Part shown: positions 51,868 through 60,929 of the stretch, piece by piece
Layout of the letters: every line of letters starts with the position of its first letter
Position numbering within the stretch: position 1 is the first letter of the stretch
Assembly: GCA_947053345.1 (NCBI GenBank)
Contig: CAMRSM010000002.1
Coordinates: 62,001-126,000 of the forward strand
Reading direction: 5' to 3'
Length of the DNA: 64,000 nucleotides
Source of the DNA: an uncultured Lachnospiraceae bacterium
GTDB taxonomy: Bacteria; Bacillota; Clostridia; Lachnospirales; Lachnospiraceae
Translations under genes and position numbers: made by a program
Notes under the pieces: model-generated
Databases searched by the model: none
What the model saw: the letters and a program-made list of their open reading frames with translations, nothing else
What the model was told of the DNA's origin: nothing

Positions 51868-52800
51868 TTACCGGAACGTACAAAGCGCCATCCCGTCCCC
51901 GACCGGGAGCACCGCCGTATTTAACTCTGCCCGGTGCGTCAACTCGTACAGATACTCCCGCATCCGCATATGGATCGTCCGGTCGCGCCGCTCCACCGCA
52001 AATTTCGACTCTGCGATGCTGCCTTCCTGCAATACATTATCCGTCACAAACATTCCGTCCGGCGCAAGTAGTTTTAAAATATACGGCAAAAAATTCATAT
52101 ATTGGCCTTTTGCCGCATCCATAAAAATAAAATCATAACTCTCGCAAAACGCCCCGTCCTGCCACAGGGAACTTTCCCCCGCCGGGAGATACACCTCCCA
52201 GGAAACATCCCTTTGCAGTTTCTTCCCTTGCCCCGCCGCGGCTGCCCGCCCCCGGCAAATCCCGCTGCCAGCGCCCGGAGCCGCATGGGTGCATTCTGCC
52301 ATACCGGCATTCCTGCATTCTTCCATGCGGGTTTCCCCCACTATACCCGTATTTTGACATTTCTCTGTACGGATTTCCTCCGCCAAAACGGTATCGCCGT
52401 GTTCCTCCATGTAAGGATACACCGCCTCCCCGCCAGCCAGTCCCGCCAGCACATCGGCAGCATCCCCGATGAGCAGCGCGATGCCGTCCGCCCTCGGCGA
52501 CCCTGCCAAGTTTTTTTTCGCCGGCTGCACGCGCATCGCCACCTTCTCGATTGTCGCGATCCTTGCCTCAGACGGCATATATTCCGCCATGTACATGCAG
52601 GAAAATCCAACTGCCGTCCCAATCTCCAATATCCGCTTCGGTCTGCGCGCCCGCATCAAAAAACGCAAAAGTGCCTGAGCATCCTTTCGGATGATCGGCA
52701 CTTCGTCGGCGACCGCATTTTTTTCAAGTTCCTCCAGATAACACGGCATATCCGGCTCCAACGCACGGAGGTATGCCGCGGTTCTCTCTTCTACGATCAT
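51868..52800 (-). CDS. class I O-methyltransferase (TrmR/YrrM-like) with a large insertion
   Basis: The 310 residues show KRILEIGTAVGFSCMYMAEY (SAM motif I), ARIATIEKV (II), and later YDFIFMDAAKGQYMNFLPYI and DGMFVTDNVLQEG (metal-binding Asp/Asn of the COMT-like family). Relatives are about 215 residues. Here some 90 extra residues (about 125-215) separate the motifs. The insert is Ala/Gly/Glu/Cys rich (CQNTGIVGETRMEECRNAGM, APGAGSGICRGRAAAAGQG). The core is intact. TrmR methylates tRNA cmo5U-type wobble bases in B. subtilis. The start overlaps the mltG-like stop (ATGA). Confidence 0.85.
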   Translation of the reverse strand: MIVEERTAAYLRALEPDMPCYLEELEKNAVADEVPIIRKDAQALLRFLMRARRPKRILEIGTAVGFSCMYMAEYMPSEARIATIEKVAMRVQPAKKNLAGSPRADGIALLIGDAADVLAGLAGGEAVYPYMEEHGDTVLAEEIRTEKCQNTGIVGETRMEECRNAGMAECTHAAPGAGSGICRGRAAAAGQGKKLQRDVSWEVYLPAGESSLWQDGAFCESYDFIFMDAAKGQYMNFLPYILKLLAPDGMFVTDNVLQEGSIAESKFAVERRDRTIHMRMREYLYELTHRAELNTAVLPVGDGMALCTFR

Positions 52801-53387
52801 GACCTTTTCCCTTCCGAACCGCCGGTCTGCCCGGCATCCTTTAAGCCCGGGTCGACATCTTCCTTGCCGTCGGTCTGGCTCTTAGAATCACTGCCGCCCG
52901 CGGATTCCTTATCACTGCCGTTCCCATCCGCATCGGCATCCGGCTCTCCCTTCCCACCGCCGATGCCGTCGACCGCGGATTCGATACTTTCCTCCTCGGC
53001 GATCGAATTGCTTGCGTCCGTGATCACCGCCAAAATCTCATTGTAATCCATCGAAGTATTCAGGATGTAGGTTCCCGGCATGATGGCATAATTCTTCAGC
53101 ATTGTTTTAAAGTAAAAAGAATACTTGTCCACAATAACAAGGCTCGTCTCAAGCTTCGTCGCAATATTCATCGTCGTCTCACCGCGGTAGATCTGGACGG
53201 GCACATTCGTTCCCGGCTCCTCCGTGCGGGCCACGGACCCGAACACCTCATACGAAAAATGGTAGAGGAAGGTCGCCCCCTTGTACACGACGGCAACAAC
53301 CAAAATGTAAAATATAATGTTCACGATAAACCGCGTGATCGCCCCGGTCAGGCGCATCGCCAGCTTTCCCGATGTTGACTTCTTCAT
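52797..53387 (-). CDS. MltG-like membrane protein, truncated form
   Basis: The 196-residue product has one membrane helix (about 20-38, FIVNIIFYILVVAVVYKG). A segment IYRGETTMNIATKLETSLVI then FKTMLKNYAIMPGTYILNTSMDYNEILAVITD resembles the LysM-like first part of endolytic transglycosylase MltG/YceG. The catalytic lytic domain is missing; instead it ends in a 60-residue Asp/Gly/Ser-rich tail. It probably lies in the membrane with an outside domain that binds or regulates peptidoglycan synthesis. This short form sits in the usual MltG place of the cluster, 13 bp after rnj. Confidence 0.75.
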   Translation of the reverse strand: MKKSTSGKLAMRLTGAITRFIVNIIFYILVVAVVYKGATFLYHFSYEVFGSVARTEEPGTNVPVQIYRGETTMNIATKLETSLVIVDKYSFYFKTMLKNYAIMPGTYILNTSMDYNEILAVITDASNSIAEEESIESAVDGIGGGKGEPDADADGNGSDKESAGGSDSKSQTDGKEDVDPGLKDAGQTGGSEGKRS

Positions 53388-53400
53388 ATTGCAGCCTTTC

Positions 53401-55428
53401 CTATACTTCCATGATGATCGGCAGGATCATCGGATTGCGTTTCATTTTCTTCCACAGATAGTCACTCAGCGAATCTTTGATCTCATTCTTAATCTTGCCC
53501 CAATCCGTCGTGTTCTTGGCAAAGCAATGGTCAAGCGCCTCATTGACAACCTCCGCGGCCTCCTCCATCAGGTTCTCCGCCTCACGCACATAAACAAACC
53601 CGCGCGAGACAATATCCGGTCCCGCAAGCAGCTGGTTCGAATATTTTTCGAGTGTGAGCACCACGATAATCAGCCCGTTCTCCGACAGATACTGGCGGTC
53701 GCGCAGCACGATATTGCCGACATCCCCCACGCCAAGCCCATCCACAAAGATCCCCTGCGCCGGGACGCTCCCTGTCACTGCCGCGTAATCCTCGGAAAGC
53801 TCGAGCACATCCCCCGATTTTAGCAGCATCACATTTTCTTTCGGCACGCCCATCTCCTGCGCAAGCTCGCTGTGGCGGACACGGTGGCGGTACTCGCCGT
53901 GCACCGGGATCGCGTACTTCGGCCTGGTCAGGGCATAGATCAGCTTGATCTCCTCCTGGCAGGCATGCCCGGATACATGCGTATCCTGAAAAATCACCTT
54001 TGCCCCCATCATCGTCAGCTCGTTGATCACCTTCGAAACACTCTTCTCGTTGCCCGGAATCGGCGTGGAACTGAATATAACTGTGTCGCCCGGCTTGATC
54101 GTCACTTTCTTGTGAATGTTCGCCGCCATGCGCGAGAGCGCCGCCATCGCCTCCCCCTGGCTTCCGGTCGTGACAAGGGTCAGCTGGTCGTCCGTATAAT
54201 TCTTCATCTGTTCAATGTCAATCAGCAGGTTATCCGGGATATCAATATATCCAAGTTCCATTGCCGTCGTGATGATATTGACCATGCTCCGGCCCTCGAT
54301 CACGACCTTCCTGCCGTACTTGTGGGCCGAATTGATGATCTGCTGCACACGGTCCACATTGGACGCAAACGTCGCGATGATAATACGGTTGCTGCGGTGC
54401 TCCGCAAAAATATTGTCAAAGGTTTTCCCAACGGTGCGTTCCGACGGCGTAAAGCCCGGACGCAGCACATTCGTGCTCTCGCAAAGAAGTGCCAGGACCC
54501 CCTTCCTGCCAAGCTCGCCGAAGCGCTGTAAGTCGATCATGTCGCCGAATACCGGCGTGTAATCCACCTTGAAATCCCCCGTGTGGATGATCAGGCCCGC
54601 CGGGGTAAAGATCGCAAGCGCCGCCGCATCTGCGATGCTGTGGTTTGTCCGGATAAATTCTATCCGGAAACAGCCAAGGTTCACGGTCTGCCCATGCTTT
54701 ACGATCCGGCGCTTTGTGGACTTTAACAGGTTGTGTTCTTTCAGCTTATTTTCTATGATACCGATGGTCAGTTTGGTCGCATACACCGGCACATTAATCT
54801 CCTTTAAAACATATGGCAGGGAGCCGATATGATCCTCGTGCCCGTGCGTGATCGCAAACCCTTTTACCTTGTCGATGTTATCCTTCAGATAAGTGATATC
54901 CGGGATCACAAGGTCGATCCCCAGCATATCATCCTCCGGGAATGCCAAGCCGCAGTCCACGATCACAATGCTGTCCTCATACTCGATCGCGGTGATGTTC
55001 ATACCGATCTGCTCTAAGCCGCCGAGAGGGATGATCTTTAAACGGGACACACTGTCCTGGGACTGTCTTTGTCTCTGCCTTGGCTGGCTGGTTCCCCGCC
55101 CCGTTTTCTTTGCGGACAGCTCGGTAACCGACGGGATATTCTCCGCAGCCGCAGCCTCTTCTTTCCCCTTTTGTGGCCTTGCCGTGCGGACGGTCTTCGT
55201 CCGCGGCACAGAAACATTCTTCGGTGTACCTGTTTTCCCTGTGCTTTTTTCCTTCCCGCTCTTTTTTACTGCCTTTTCATCTTTCACGGCCGCTTTTCCG
55301 TCCTCTTTTGGTGCCGCCTTACGCCCTGTCCTTCCCGGTATCCTCGGCCTTCTTATTTTTCTTTCCGGATGTACTGTTTTATCCGCATTCTGCCCGTTCT
55401 CCTCCGGCAATTCATTTTCTCTTTTCAA
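53401..55428 (-). CDS. rnj: ribonuclease J
   Basis: The 675 residues start at a TTG at 55428 with GAGAGGA upstream. The first about 125 residues are a Lys/Arg/Pro/Thr-rich disordered extension. The metallo-beta-lactamase core follows: LKIIPLGGLEQIGMN, GFAITHGHEDHIGSLPYVL (HxHxDH), THVSGHACQEEIKL and YAIPVHGEYRHRVRHSELA. The C-terminal domain ends KMKRNPMILPIIMEV. It is an endo/5'-exoribonuclease of mRNA decay. The basic N-terminal extension is unusual in length and may tether RNA or partners. It lies in the operon with DUF1292 and ruvX. Confidence 0.95.
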   Translation of the reverse strand: MKRENELPEENGQNADKTVHPERKIRRPRIPGRTGRKAAPKEDGKAAVKDEKAVKKSGKEKSTGKTGTPKNVSVPRTKTVRTARPQKGKEEAAAAENIPSVTELSAKKTGRGTSQPRQRQRQSQDSVSRLKIIPLGGLEQIGMNITAIEYEDSIVIVDCGLAFPEDDMLGIDLVIPDITYLKDNIDKVKGFAITHGHEDHIGSLPYVLKEINVPVYATKLTIGIIENKLKEHNLLKSTKRRIVKHGQTVNLGCFRIEFIRTNHSIADAAALAIFTPAGLIIHTGDFKVDYTPVFGDMIDLQRFGELGRKGVLALLCESTNVLRPGFTPSERTVGKTFDNIFAEHRSNRIIIATFASNVDRVQQIINSAHKYGRKVVIEGRSMVNIITTAMELGYIDIPDNLLIDIEQMKNYTDDQLTLVTTGSQGEAMAALSRMAANIHKKVTIKPGDTVIFSSTPIPGNEKSVSKVINELTMMGAKVIFQDTHVSGHACQEEIKLIYALTRPKYAIPVHGEYRHRVRHSELAQEMGVPKENVMLLKSGDVLELSEDYAAVTGSVPAQGIFVDGLGVGDVGNIVLRDRQYLSENGLIIVVLTLEKYSNQLLAGPDIVSRGFVYVREAENLMEEAAEVVNEALDHCFAKNTTDWGKIKNEIKDSLSDYLWKKMKRNPMILPIIMEV

Positions 55429-55470
55429 AATATCCTCTCATTCCGCCGCTCTCGCGGCTTTTCAACCCGA

Positions 55471-55764
55471 TCAATCGTTTTCTTCCACGATATCCACGTC
55501 CTCTAACAACTCCTCAAAAAGCCCGGCAACCGCGTGCAGTTCCTCCTCGTCGTCCACGATCTCATAAACTGCCTCCGCGCTCTCCCCGCCGGATAAATCT
55601 TTTAAAATATAGACTTCCGCATCCGTCCCGGTCTCATCCTCCGTCACGAGAAGATAGTCGATCCCATAAAACTTCGTCTGCTCAAGGACACAGAACTGCA
55701 CCTCGCTGCCATCCTCTGCCACAAACGAAACCTTCCTGCTGTCCGTATTTTTCTCTGTACCCAT
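55471..55764 (-). CDS. DUF1292-family protein
   Basis: The start is taken at ATG 55764 (MGTEKNTDSRKVSFV), giving 97 residues. The acidic small protein shows VSFVAEDGSEVQFCVLEQTKF, YLLVTEDET and EVYILKDLSG, then a helical acidic end (EEELHAVAGLFEELLEDVD). This is the DUF1292 (YrzB) pattern: a cytoplasmic protein of unknown function conserved beside ruvX and ireB in Firmicutes. The upstream 26 codons in frame are not family-like. Confidence 0.85.
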   Translation of the reverse strand: MGTEKNTDSRKVSFVAEDGSEVQFCVLEQTKFYGIDYLLVTEDETGTDAEVYILKDLSGGESAEAVYEIVDDEEELHAVAGLFEELLEDVDIVEEND

Positions 55765-55790
55765 TCCAATCCATGCCCTTCCCAAACACT

Positions 55791-56249
55791 TTAATGTATA
55801 TCGGTATCTTCCTGCCCGAATTTTTTCGTATTTGCGCGCCAATCCAAATAATTCTGAAGAATCACGGCGGCGGCGATCTTGTCCACCACTGCCATCTTCT
55901 TTTTCAGGCCTACCTCCGCCAAGTCAAGCACGCGGTGCGCGGTGACCGTCGTCAAACGCTCGTCCCACAACACCGTCTCTATGCCTGTCCTCCTGCGGAT
56001 ATCCTCTGCAAACGCCTCGCATTTTTGCGCGCGCTCCCCTATGGTATTGTTCATGTTCTTCGGATAACCGATAACAATGAGCTCTACCCCATATTCGACT
56101 GCCAGTGCCTCGATGCGCGCGTATGTCTGGCGCAGTTTGTTCTCCTGCTTGCGCCGGATGACCTCAAGCCCCTGCGCCGTGCACAGAAGCTCGTCACTGA
56201 CTGCCACGCCGACCGTCACCGAACCGACATCCAATCCCATGATTCTCAT
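55791..56249 (-). CDS. ruvX: Holliday junction resolvase-like / pre-16S rRNA nuclease YqgF
   Basis: The 152-residue RNase H-like protein has [16 protein letters not shown] (first Asp), [34 protein letters not shown] (second acidic site) and [15 protein letters not shown] (third Asp). All catalytic acids of the YqgF family are present. It acts in 16S rRNA 5' maturation and possibly in recombination. It is co-transcribed with ireB upstream and DUF1292 downstream, the standard Firmicute order. Confidence 0.95.
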   Translation of the reverse strand: MRIMGLDVGSVTVGVAVSDELLCTAQGLEVIRRKQENKLRQTYARIEALAVEYGVELIVIGYPKNMNNTIGERAQKCEAFAEDIRRRTGIETVLWDERLTTVTAHRVLDLAEVGLKKKMAVVDKIAAAVILQNYLDWRANTKKFGQEDTDIH

Positions 56250-56309
56250 AGTTTTCCCCGTATAAAGAGTTTATAACCCCCGATTCTTAAAACTGCAGGA
56301 ATTGCCGGA

Positions 56310-56570
56310 CTACATAAAATGATATTGTATATAATCCTTTAACAATTCCTCGATGATCTCATCACGTTCCACTTTCATGATAAGGCTTCTTGCCCCAAGA
56401 TGACTGGTGATGTAGGTCGGGTCACCGGACATCACATAACCGACAATCTGGTTGACCGGATTATATCCTTTTTCTGTCAGTGCGCGGTAAACCGTCGCGA
56501 TCACTTCCTTCACGCCCTGCTCCTGATCTTTCTGCGCACAAAAATACTGTGTGTTGGATAATTCCTGCAT
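56310..56570 (-). CDS. ireB: IreB-family regulatory phosphoprotein (UPF0297)
   Basis: The start is at ATG 56570 ([13 protein letters not shown]) with AAAGGATGTGAG upstream, giving the usual 86 residues; a longer frame adds non-family sequence. [37 protein letters not shown] and [21 protein letters not shown] are the hallmark blocks. In Enterococcus, IreB is phosphorylated by the IreK Ser/Thr kinase and affects cephalosporin resistance. It lies between mtaB and ruvX. Confidence 0.92.
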   Translation of the reverse strand: MQELSNTQYFCAQKDQEQGVKEVIATVYRALTEKGYNPVNQIVGYVMSGDPTYITSHLGARSLIMKVERDEIIEELLKDYIQYHFM

Positions 56571-56661
56571 CGTTCTCACATCCTTTGCTGTAATCCCCTT
56601 TTTGGCCTTCGAACAAACCACTTGCCCTATATCATAATACAAACTGCCAAAAATTTCAATC

Positions 56662-58176
56662 CTATTTCGATTGTTTTCTTTCAATCAATGGAATTTCCCC
56701 TGCAAAATCACCGCTTATATGACCTTTTATGCATAAATTGGACAAATCCTCCTGCGTCCGCATGGCATATTTTATATAGCGCTCATTATGCCCCACCATG
56801 TATGAAATCCCGTCCTGCAAAATCCCCTCCTCAAACAGCACTGTCGTGTCCTCCCCGGCAAACGAATTCTCATATGCCTGGCGCATTTCCTTTTCCAACA
56901 ACAGCATCGCATCGCTGCGCCGCGCCTTGATTTCCTCCGCAACCTGACCAGGCATTTCTGCTGCCCGGGTTCCCTTCCGACGGGAATACTTAAAAACATG
57001 CATCTGCGCAAACTTTACGTTCTGTACAAACCGCACCGTATCCTGAAATTCTTCCTGCGTCTCCCCCGGAAAACCGACGATCACGTCCGTTGTGATGGCA
57101 GGACGGTCGAAAAAACGGCGTAAAATCCCACAGCTTTCGCGATATTTTTCCGTGTTGTAACGGCGGTTCATCCGCGCCAGCGTCGCATCGCACCCGCTCT
57201 GTAACGAAAGATGGAAATGCGGGCAGACCTTTGTCCCGGAAACCGCCGCCGCAAAACGCTCCGTCACGATGCGCGGCTCCAAAGAGCCAAGCCGGATCCT
57301 CGTGATCCCAGGCACCGCATCAAGGCTTTGGATCAGGCGGATAAGCGGCATATCCTCGTCCGCAAGGCAGAGTGCAAAGCGCTCCTTTTCCGGGTATGCC
57401 TCCATCCCGTAGGAAGAGAGGTGGATGCCGGTCAGCACAATTTCCTGATAACCCTGCCCGGCAAGGCGGCGCACCTCCTCCTCCACATCCCCGATGCTGC
57501 GGCTCCGGATCCTTCCCCGCGCAAACGGGATGATACAGTAGCTGCAAAACTGGTTGCATCCGTCCTGTACCTTGATGTATGCCCTTGTTTTTTCGGCGGA
57601 CGCGATACCAAGCTCCTCGTAAACTTTCTCGCGCGAAATCTCGGAGACTGCCGACAGCTTCCCCATTCCTGACGCTTCCCTTGCAGTCGCCGCACTGCAC
57701 GCTTTTTCCGCCTGCCCGCAGTCCAGGCAATCTGCGGCTCGGGCATTTCCGCCTTCCCGCCCGCGCGCCCTGGCAGGCGGTATGATATTTTCCTTTATAA
57801 ACTGCACGACGAGATCCACCACTGCATTTTTGTGGTTATTTCCGACCAGGATATCCACCGCGAGCTCTTTTTTCAAATCTTCCTCCGCTGCCTGGACATA
57901 ACAACCCGCCGCGACGACCACCGCCGCCGGGTTCTTCTTCCTCGCGCGGTGCAGCATCTGGCGCGATTTCCTGTCCGCGATGTTGGTCACCGTACAGGTA
58001 TTGACCACAAAGATATCCGCACATGCCTCAAAATCCACTGTCTGCGCACCCGCCGCCTCAAAGAGCTCCCGCATGGCCTGTGTCTCGTAGGCGTTCACTT
58101 TGCAGCCGAGGGAAAGAAACGCCGCGCGCTTGCCAAAAAGAAGCCCCGCACCCCCGTTCTGCCCTGTTTCCTCCAT
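56662..58176 (-). CDS. mtaB: tRNA t6A37 methylthiotransferase MtaB
   Basis: The 504 residues include the MTTase N-terminal domain with three cysteines ([27 protein letters not shown]), the radical-SAM motif CNQFCSYC, and [25 protein letters not shown] and a TRAM-like C-terminal end. It converts t6A37 to ms2t6A37 using two [4Fe-4S] clusters. An extra Ala/Gly/Arg/Cys-rich segment of about 45 residues ([20 protein letters not shown]) lies between the N-terminal and radical-SAM domains. The family usually has 420-450 residues. It is first in the minus-strand cluster. Confidence 0.93.
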   Translation of the reverse strand: MEETGQNGGAGLLFGKRAAFLSLGCKVNAYETQAMRELFEAAGAQTVDFEACADIFVVNTCTVTNIADRKSRQMLHRARKKNPAAVVVAAGCYVQAAEEDLKKELAVDILVGNNHKNAVVDLVVQFIKENIIPPARARGREGGNARAADCLDCGQAEKACSAATAREASGMGKLSAVSEISREKVYEELGIASAEKTRAYIKVQDGCNQFCSYCIIPFARGRIRSRSIGDVEEEVRRLAGQGYQEIVLTGIHLSSYGMEAYPEKERFALCLADEDMPLIRLIQSLDAVPGITRIRLGSLEPRIVTERFAAAVSGTKVCPHFHLSLQSGCDATLARMNRRYNTEKYRESCGILRRFFDRPAITTDVIVGFPGETQEEFQDTVRFVQNVKFAQMHVFKYSRRKGTRAAEMPGQVAEEIKARRSDAMLLLEKEMRQAYENSFAGEDTTVLFEEGILQDGISYMVGHNERYIKYAMRTQEDLSNLCIKGHISGDFAGEIPLIERKQSK

Positions 58177-58258
58177 ATCGCCTGCACCTCCTTCGTCCCA
58201 AATAGAATATTGCTTCGTTTATATTTCACAATGCCACGATTTTTATGAACTTTGCATA

Positions 58259-58287
58259 TTGACAATTAAAGTTGCAAAAGGTAGTAT
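58259..58287 (+). promoter_or_regulatory. promoter of the HPr-like gene
   Basis: TTGACA, 17 bases and TAGTAT, about 75 bp before the start codon. It is divergent from mtaB. Confidence 0.7.
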
Positions 58288-58361
58288 AGTAATAAGAGTT
58301 CGCAGCGCGCGCTCACCATAAGATTATAAATAATGAATGCTCATTAAGGAGGGAACACACA

Positions 58362-58595
58362 ATGAAAACAGTCAGGATTTCACTAAATTCTATTGATAAG
58401 GTTAAGGCTTTTGTAAACGATGTCACCAAATTTGATGCTGACTTTGACCTCGTCTCCGGCCGCTATGTCATCGACGCAAAGTCCATCATGGGAATCTTCA
58501 GCCTTGACCTTTCAAAACCGATCGATTTAAACATACACAGCGAGGAGGATACCGAGAAGGTTCTCGAGGCATTAAAGCCTTATATTGTCGATTAA
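58362..58595 (+). CDS. HPr-like phosphocarrier-fold protein lacking His15
   Basis: The 77-residue product has AAGGAGGG upstream. The fold and the segment VIDAKSIMGIFSLDLSKPIDL match HPr around Ser46 (AKSIMGIxxL). However, the region that holds the active His15 in HPr reads LNSIDKVKAFVNDV, with no histidine. It therefore cannot carry PTS phosphate at His but could be phosphorylated at Ser by HPr kinase, like Crh of Bacillus. A regulatory role in carbon catabolite control is inferred. It is monocistronic with a strong terminator. Confidence 0.8.
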   Translation: MKTVRISLNSIDKVKAFVNDVTKFDADFDLVSGRYVIDAKSIMGIFSLDLSKPIDLNIHSEEDTEKVLEALKPYIVD

Positions 58596-58619
58596 AGGAC
58601 GGCATGGGTACTTAGCCGG

Positions 58620-58656
58620 GGAGGATACTGTAATAGGACAGTGTCCTCCTTTTTTA
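58620..58656 (+). terminator. terminator of the HPr-like gene
   Basis: GGAGGATACTGT and ACAGTGTCCTCC pair (12 bp, one mismatch) around a short loop, followed by seven T residues. The sequence from here to 58793 holds no gene, but shares CATGCTTGCAAA with 48767-48780. Confidence 0.85.
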
Positions 58657-58793
58657 TCACACAGATATCCGGTGCAAAAGCAGGGAAAGAATATTTCCCC
58701 TTACCCGGTTGCGCATGCTTGCAAATATGCGTAAACGCGCATGGGGGACATGGCTGCCGCCACATGCATCCCACTTTCTGCCGCAATCTGCCG

Positions 58794-59984
58794 TCAACTG
58801 TCCCCGCCCGGAAGAATCTGGATCACTTCTGCCGTCTTTTCCGCCGTCTCCACCAATTCGCCAATCTTTTCCGAAAGCAGCTTCTCCGACTCCTCGATCG
58901 TCTTTAATTCCGGCTTCGTCACCGGATGCTTCGCCACAAAAATCGTACAGCAGTCCTCAAACGGCTCGATCGAAGTCTCAAAAGTCCCGATTTTTTCCGC
59001 GACCGTCACAATCTCCTGTTTATCAAAGCCGATTACCGGACGGAACACCGGCAGAGCACATACTGCGTTCGTGGCATTTAAGCTCTGCATCGTCTGGCTC
59101 GCCACCTGACCGATGCTCTCGCCTGTGATCAGGGAAAGACACCCGTCTTTTTTCGCGAAATGCTCCGCGATCCGCATCATGTACCGTCGCATAATGATCG
59201 TAAGCTCCTCGTGCGGGCATTTCTCATAAATGTAGAGCTGGATATCCGTGAAATTCACGACATGCAGACGGATCGGACCGGTGTAGGATGAGAGGATGCG
59301 CGCCAGATCCACTACCTTTTGTTTCGCCCGCTCGCTTGTGTACGGCGGTGCGTGGAAATAAGTCGCCTCGATAGCAACGCCTCTTTTTGCGATCATGTAG
59401 CCCGCCACCGGGCTGTCAATCCCGCCGGAGAGCAGAAGCATGGCCTTCCCGCCCGTGCCGACCGGCATGCCGCCGGGGCCTTTTATAATGTGGGAGTAAA
59501 CATAAGTTTTTGTCCGCACTTCGACATGCACGCGCACCTTGGGCTGGTGTACGTCCACTTTAAGCTGTGGGAAGCGGCCGAGCAGGTATTCACCCATCCT
59601 CGCGCATATCTCCGGCGAAGTGATCGGGTAAAGCTTGCTCGCACGCTTTGCCTCAACTTTGAATGTAAAATCCTTTGCCTCGTAAAATTGTTCGATATAG
59701 CGCCCTGTCCCCTCTGCGATCTCCTCCCAGTCCGTGCTTTCAATCACGACGACCGGACAGATGCCCCAGACACCGAATACCGTTTTCAGCGCGTCCACCG
59801 TCTCCTCATAATCAAAGCCGTCCGGGCACTCCACAAAAATCCTGCCCTGCTCGCGCACCACCCGGTATCCGCCAAGCCGCGCAAGCGTCTCCTGCACCCG
59901 GTCGCGCAGCGCGTTCTCGAACACATTACGGTTTTTGCCCTTCAGGCCAATCTCCGCATACTTTAATAAAAATGCCTTGTACAT
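58794..59984 (-). CDS. thiI: tRNA 4-thiouridine synthase ThiI
   Basis: The start is at ATG 59984 (MYKAFLLKYAEIGLKGKNRN) behind AGGAG. The 396 residues are N-terminal ferredoxin-like and THUMP domains (to about 165) and a PP-loop AANH domain with LLSGGIDSPVAGYMIAKRG, then TGESIGQVASQTMQSLN. The rhodanese domain of E. coli ThiI is absent, as in Bacillus. It makes s4U8 in tRNA and takes sulphur from a cysteine desulphurase; the nifS-like gene at 60930-62090 in the same operon is the obvious donor. Confidence 0.95.
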   Translation of the reverse strand: MYKAFLLKYAEIGLKGKNRNVFENALRDRVQETLARLGGYRVVREQGRIFVECPDGFDYEETVDALKTVFGVWGICPVVVIESTDWEEIAEGTGRYIEQFYEAKDFTFKVEAKRASKLYPITSPEICARMGEYLLGRFPQLKVDVHQPKVRVHVEVRTKTYVYSHIIKGPGGMPVGTGGKAMLLLSGGIDSPVAGYMIAKRGVAIEATYFHAPPYTSERAKQKVVDLARILSSYTGPIRLHVVNFTDIQLYIYEKCPHEELTIIMRRYMMRIAEHFAKKDGCLSLITGESIGQVASQTMQSLNATNAVCALPVFRPVIGFDKQEIVTVAEKIGTFETSIEPFEDCCTIFVAKHPVTKPELKTIEESEKLLSEKIGELVETAEKTAEVIQILPGGDS

Positions 59985-60011
59985 CGGCATAAACTCCTTC
60001 CTTTGCAAAAA

Positions 60012-60914
60012 CTACCCCGCGATATCGGCTCTATCCATACCGTCCCTGATGTTCCCCTCGATCATGATGACATGCCCGTAAAACATATCATCGTCGTCGT
60101 AATAAGCCGTATAATCCCCCTCCGCGTTGATGGAAAATTCACGGATCGCGATCCGCTTTGCAAATGCCGCCTTTGTAACCGGCGCGGAGCAATCCCCGCC
60201 GGATGCGTCATCTTCGCCGGCATCTTCCTCATCATCATAATCATCCGTATCCTGCCAATCGTTCGCCAGCTCCGTCAATTCTTCCGCCGCAAAGGCGCGG
60301 AATTTTTTGTCCCACCCGGCAGCATCCGCGTAGATTTCGCGAAACGCCGCAAGCGCCCCGTCCGCCGTCTCACCGTCCTCCTCGTCACACCCCAGCGACA
60401 CACGGCACTCATCCGAAAGCCAGGGAACTTCCGCGCAAAACCAGTTGTACGCGCGCTCCAGCTCAAATCTTCCGCACAATTCATCCTCGATGAACACCGG
60501 CCTTTTATATTCCTCAAGAACCTGGGAAAGACCCTCATTGCGCAGCCCCCGCCCTGCAACCTCCACAAGCATATATTCATTTGCCATGCGCACGGCAGAC
60601 TCCTGCCCGCTCTTTTTTCCCTTCCGCCTGCGGCATTTGACACGGTATATGGTAAACGGCTTGAGTTTAAAGATCCAGCCTTCCCTGTCTTTCTCCTGCG
60701 CAAGCCAGCTTAATTGTCCTTTTTCCCGGTTCACGGTCCCGTCCGCTAAATCGGCGCTCGCAAGGAACTCTGCCGACGGCCTCCATATCCCCTCCACATA
60801 GGAGCACGCGCCGCCCACATGTTCCGCGGTGAGCACAAGCATTTCCTGCACTTCCTCCTCATATTCCGCGCAAAAGGCCTCTAACTCCTTTGAAAACCCC
60901 TTACTTTTTAACAT
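60012..60914 (-). CDS. DUF2262-domain protein
   Basis: The start is at ATG 60914 (MLKSKGFSKELEAFC) with TGAGGA upstream; 300 residues. The C-terminal half carries FAAEELTELANDWQ, an acidic Asp/Glu run (about 215-240), then TKAAFAKRIAIREFSINAEG, YTAYYDDDDMFYGHVIMIEG and IRDGMDRADIAG, the DUF2262 pattern. The function is unknown. It is inserted between nifS and thiI, so a link to sulphur transfer or tRNA modification is possible but not shown. Confidence 0.8.
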   Translation of the reverse strand: MLKSKGFSKELEAFCAEYEEEVQEMLVLTAEHVGGACSYVEGIWRPSAEFLASADLADGTVNREKGQLSWLAQEKDREGWIFKLKPFTIYRVKCRRRKGKKSGQESAVRMANEYMLVEVAGRGLRNEGLSQVLEEYKRPVFIEDELCGRFELERAYNWFCAEVPWLSDECRVSLGCDEEDGETADGALAAFREIYADAAGWDKKFRAFAAEELTELANDWQDTDDYDDEEDAGEDDASGGDCSAPVTKAAFAKRIAIREFSINAEGDYTAYYDDDDMFYGHVIMIEGNIRDGMDRADIAG

Positions 60915-60929
60915 ATCCTCACACCTCAT

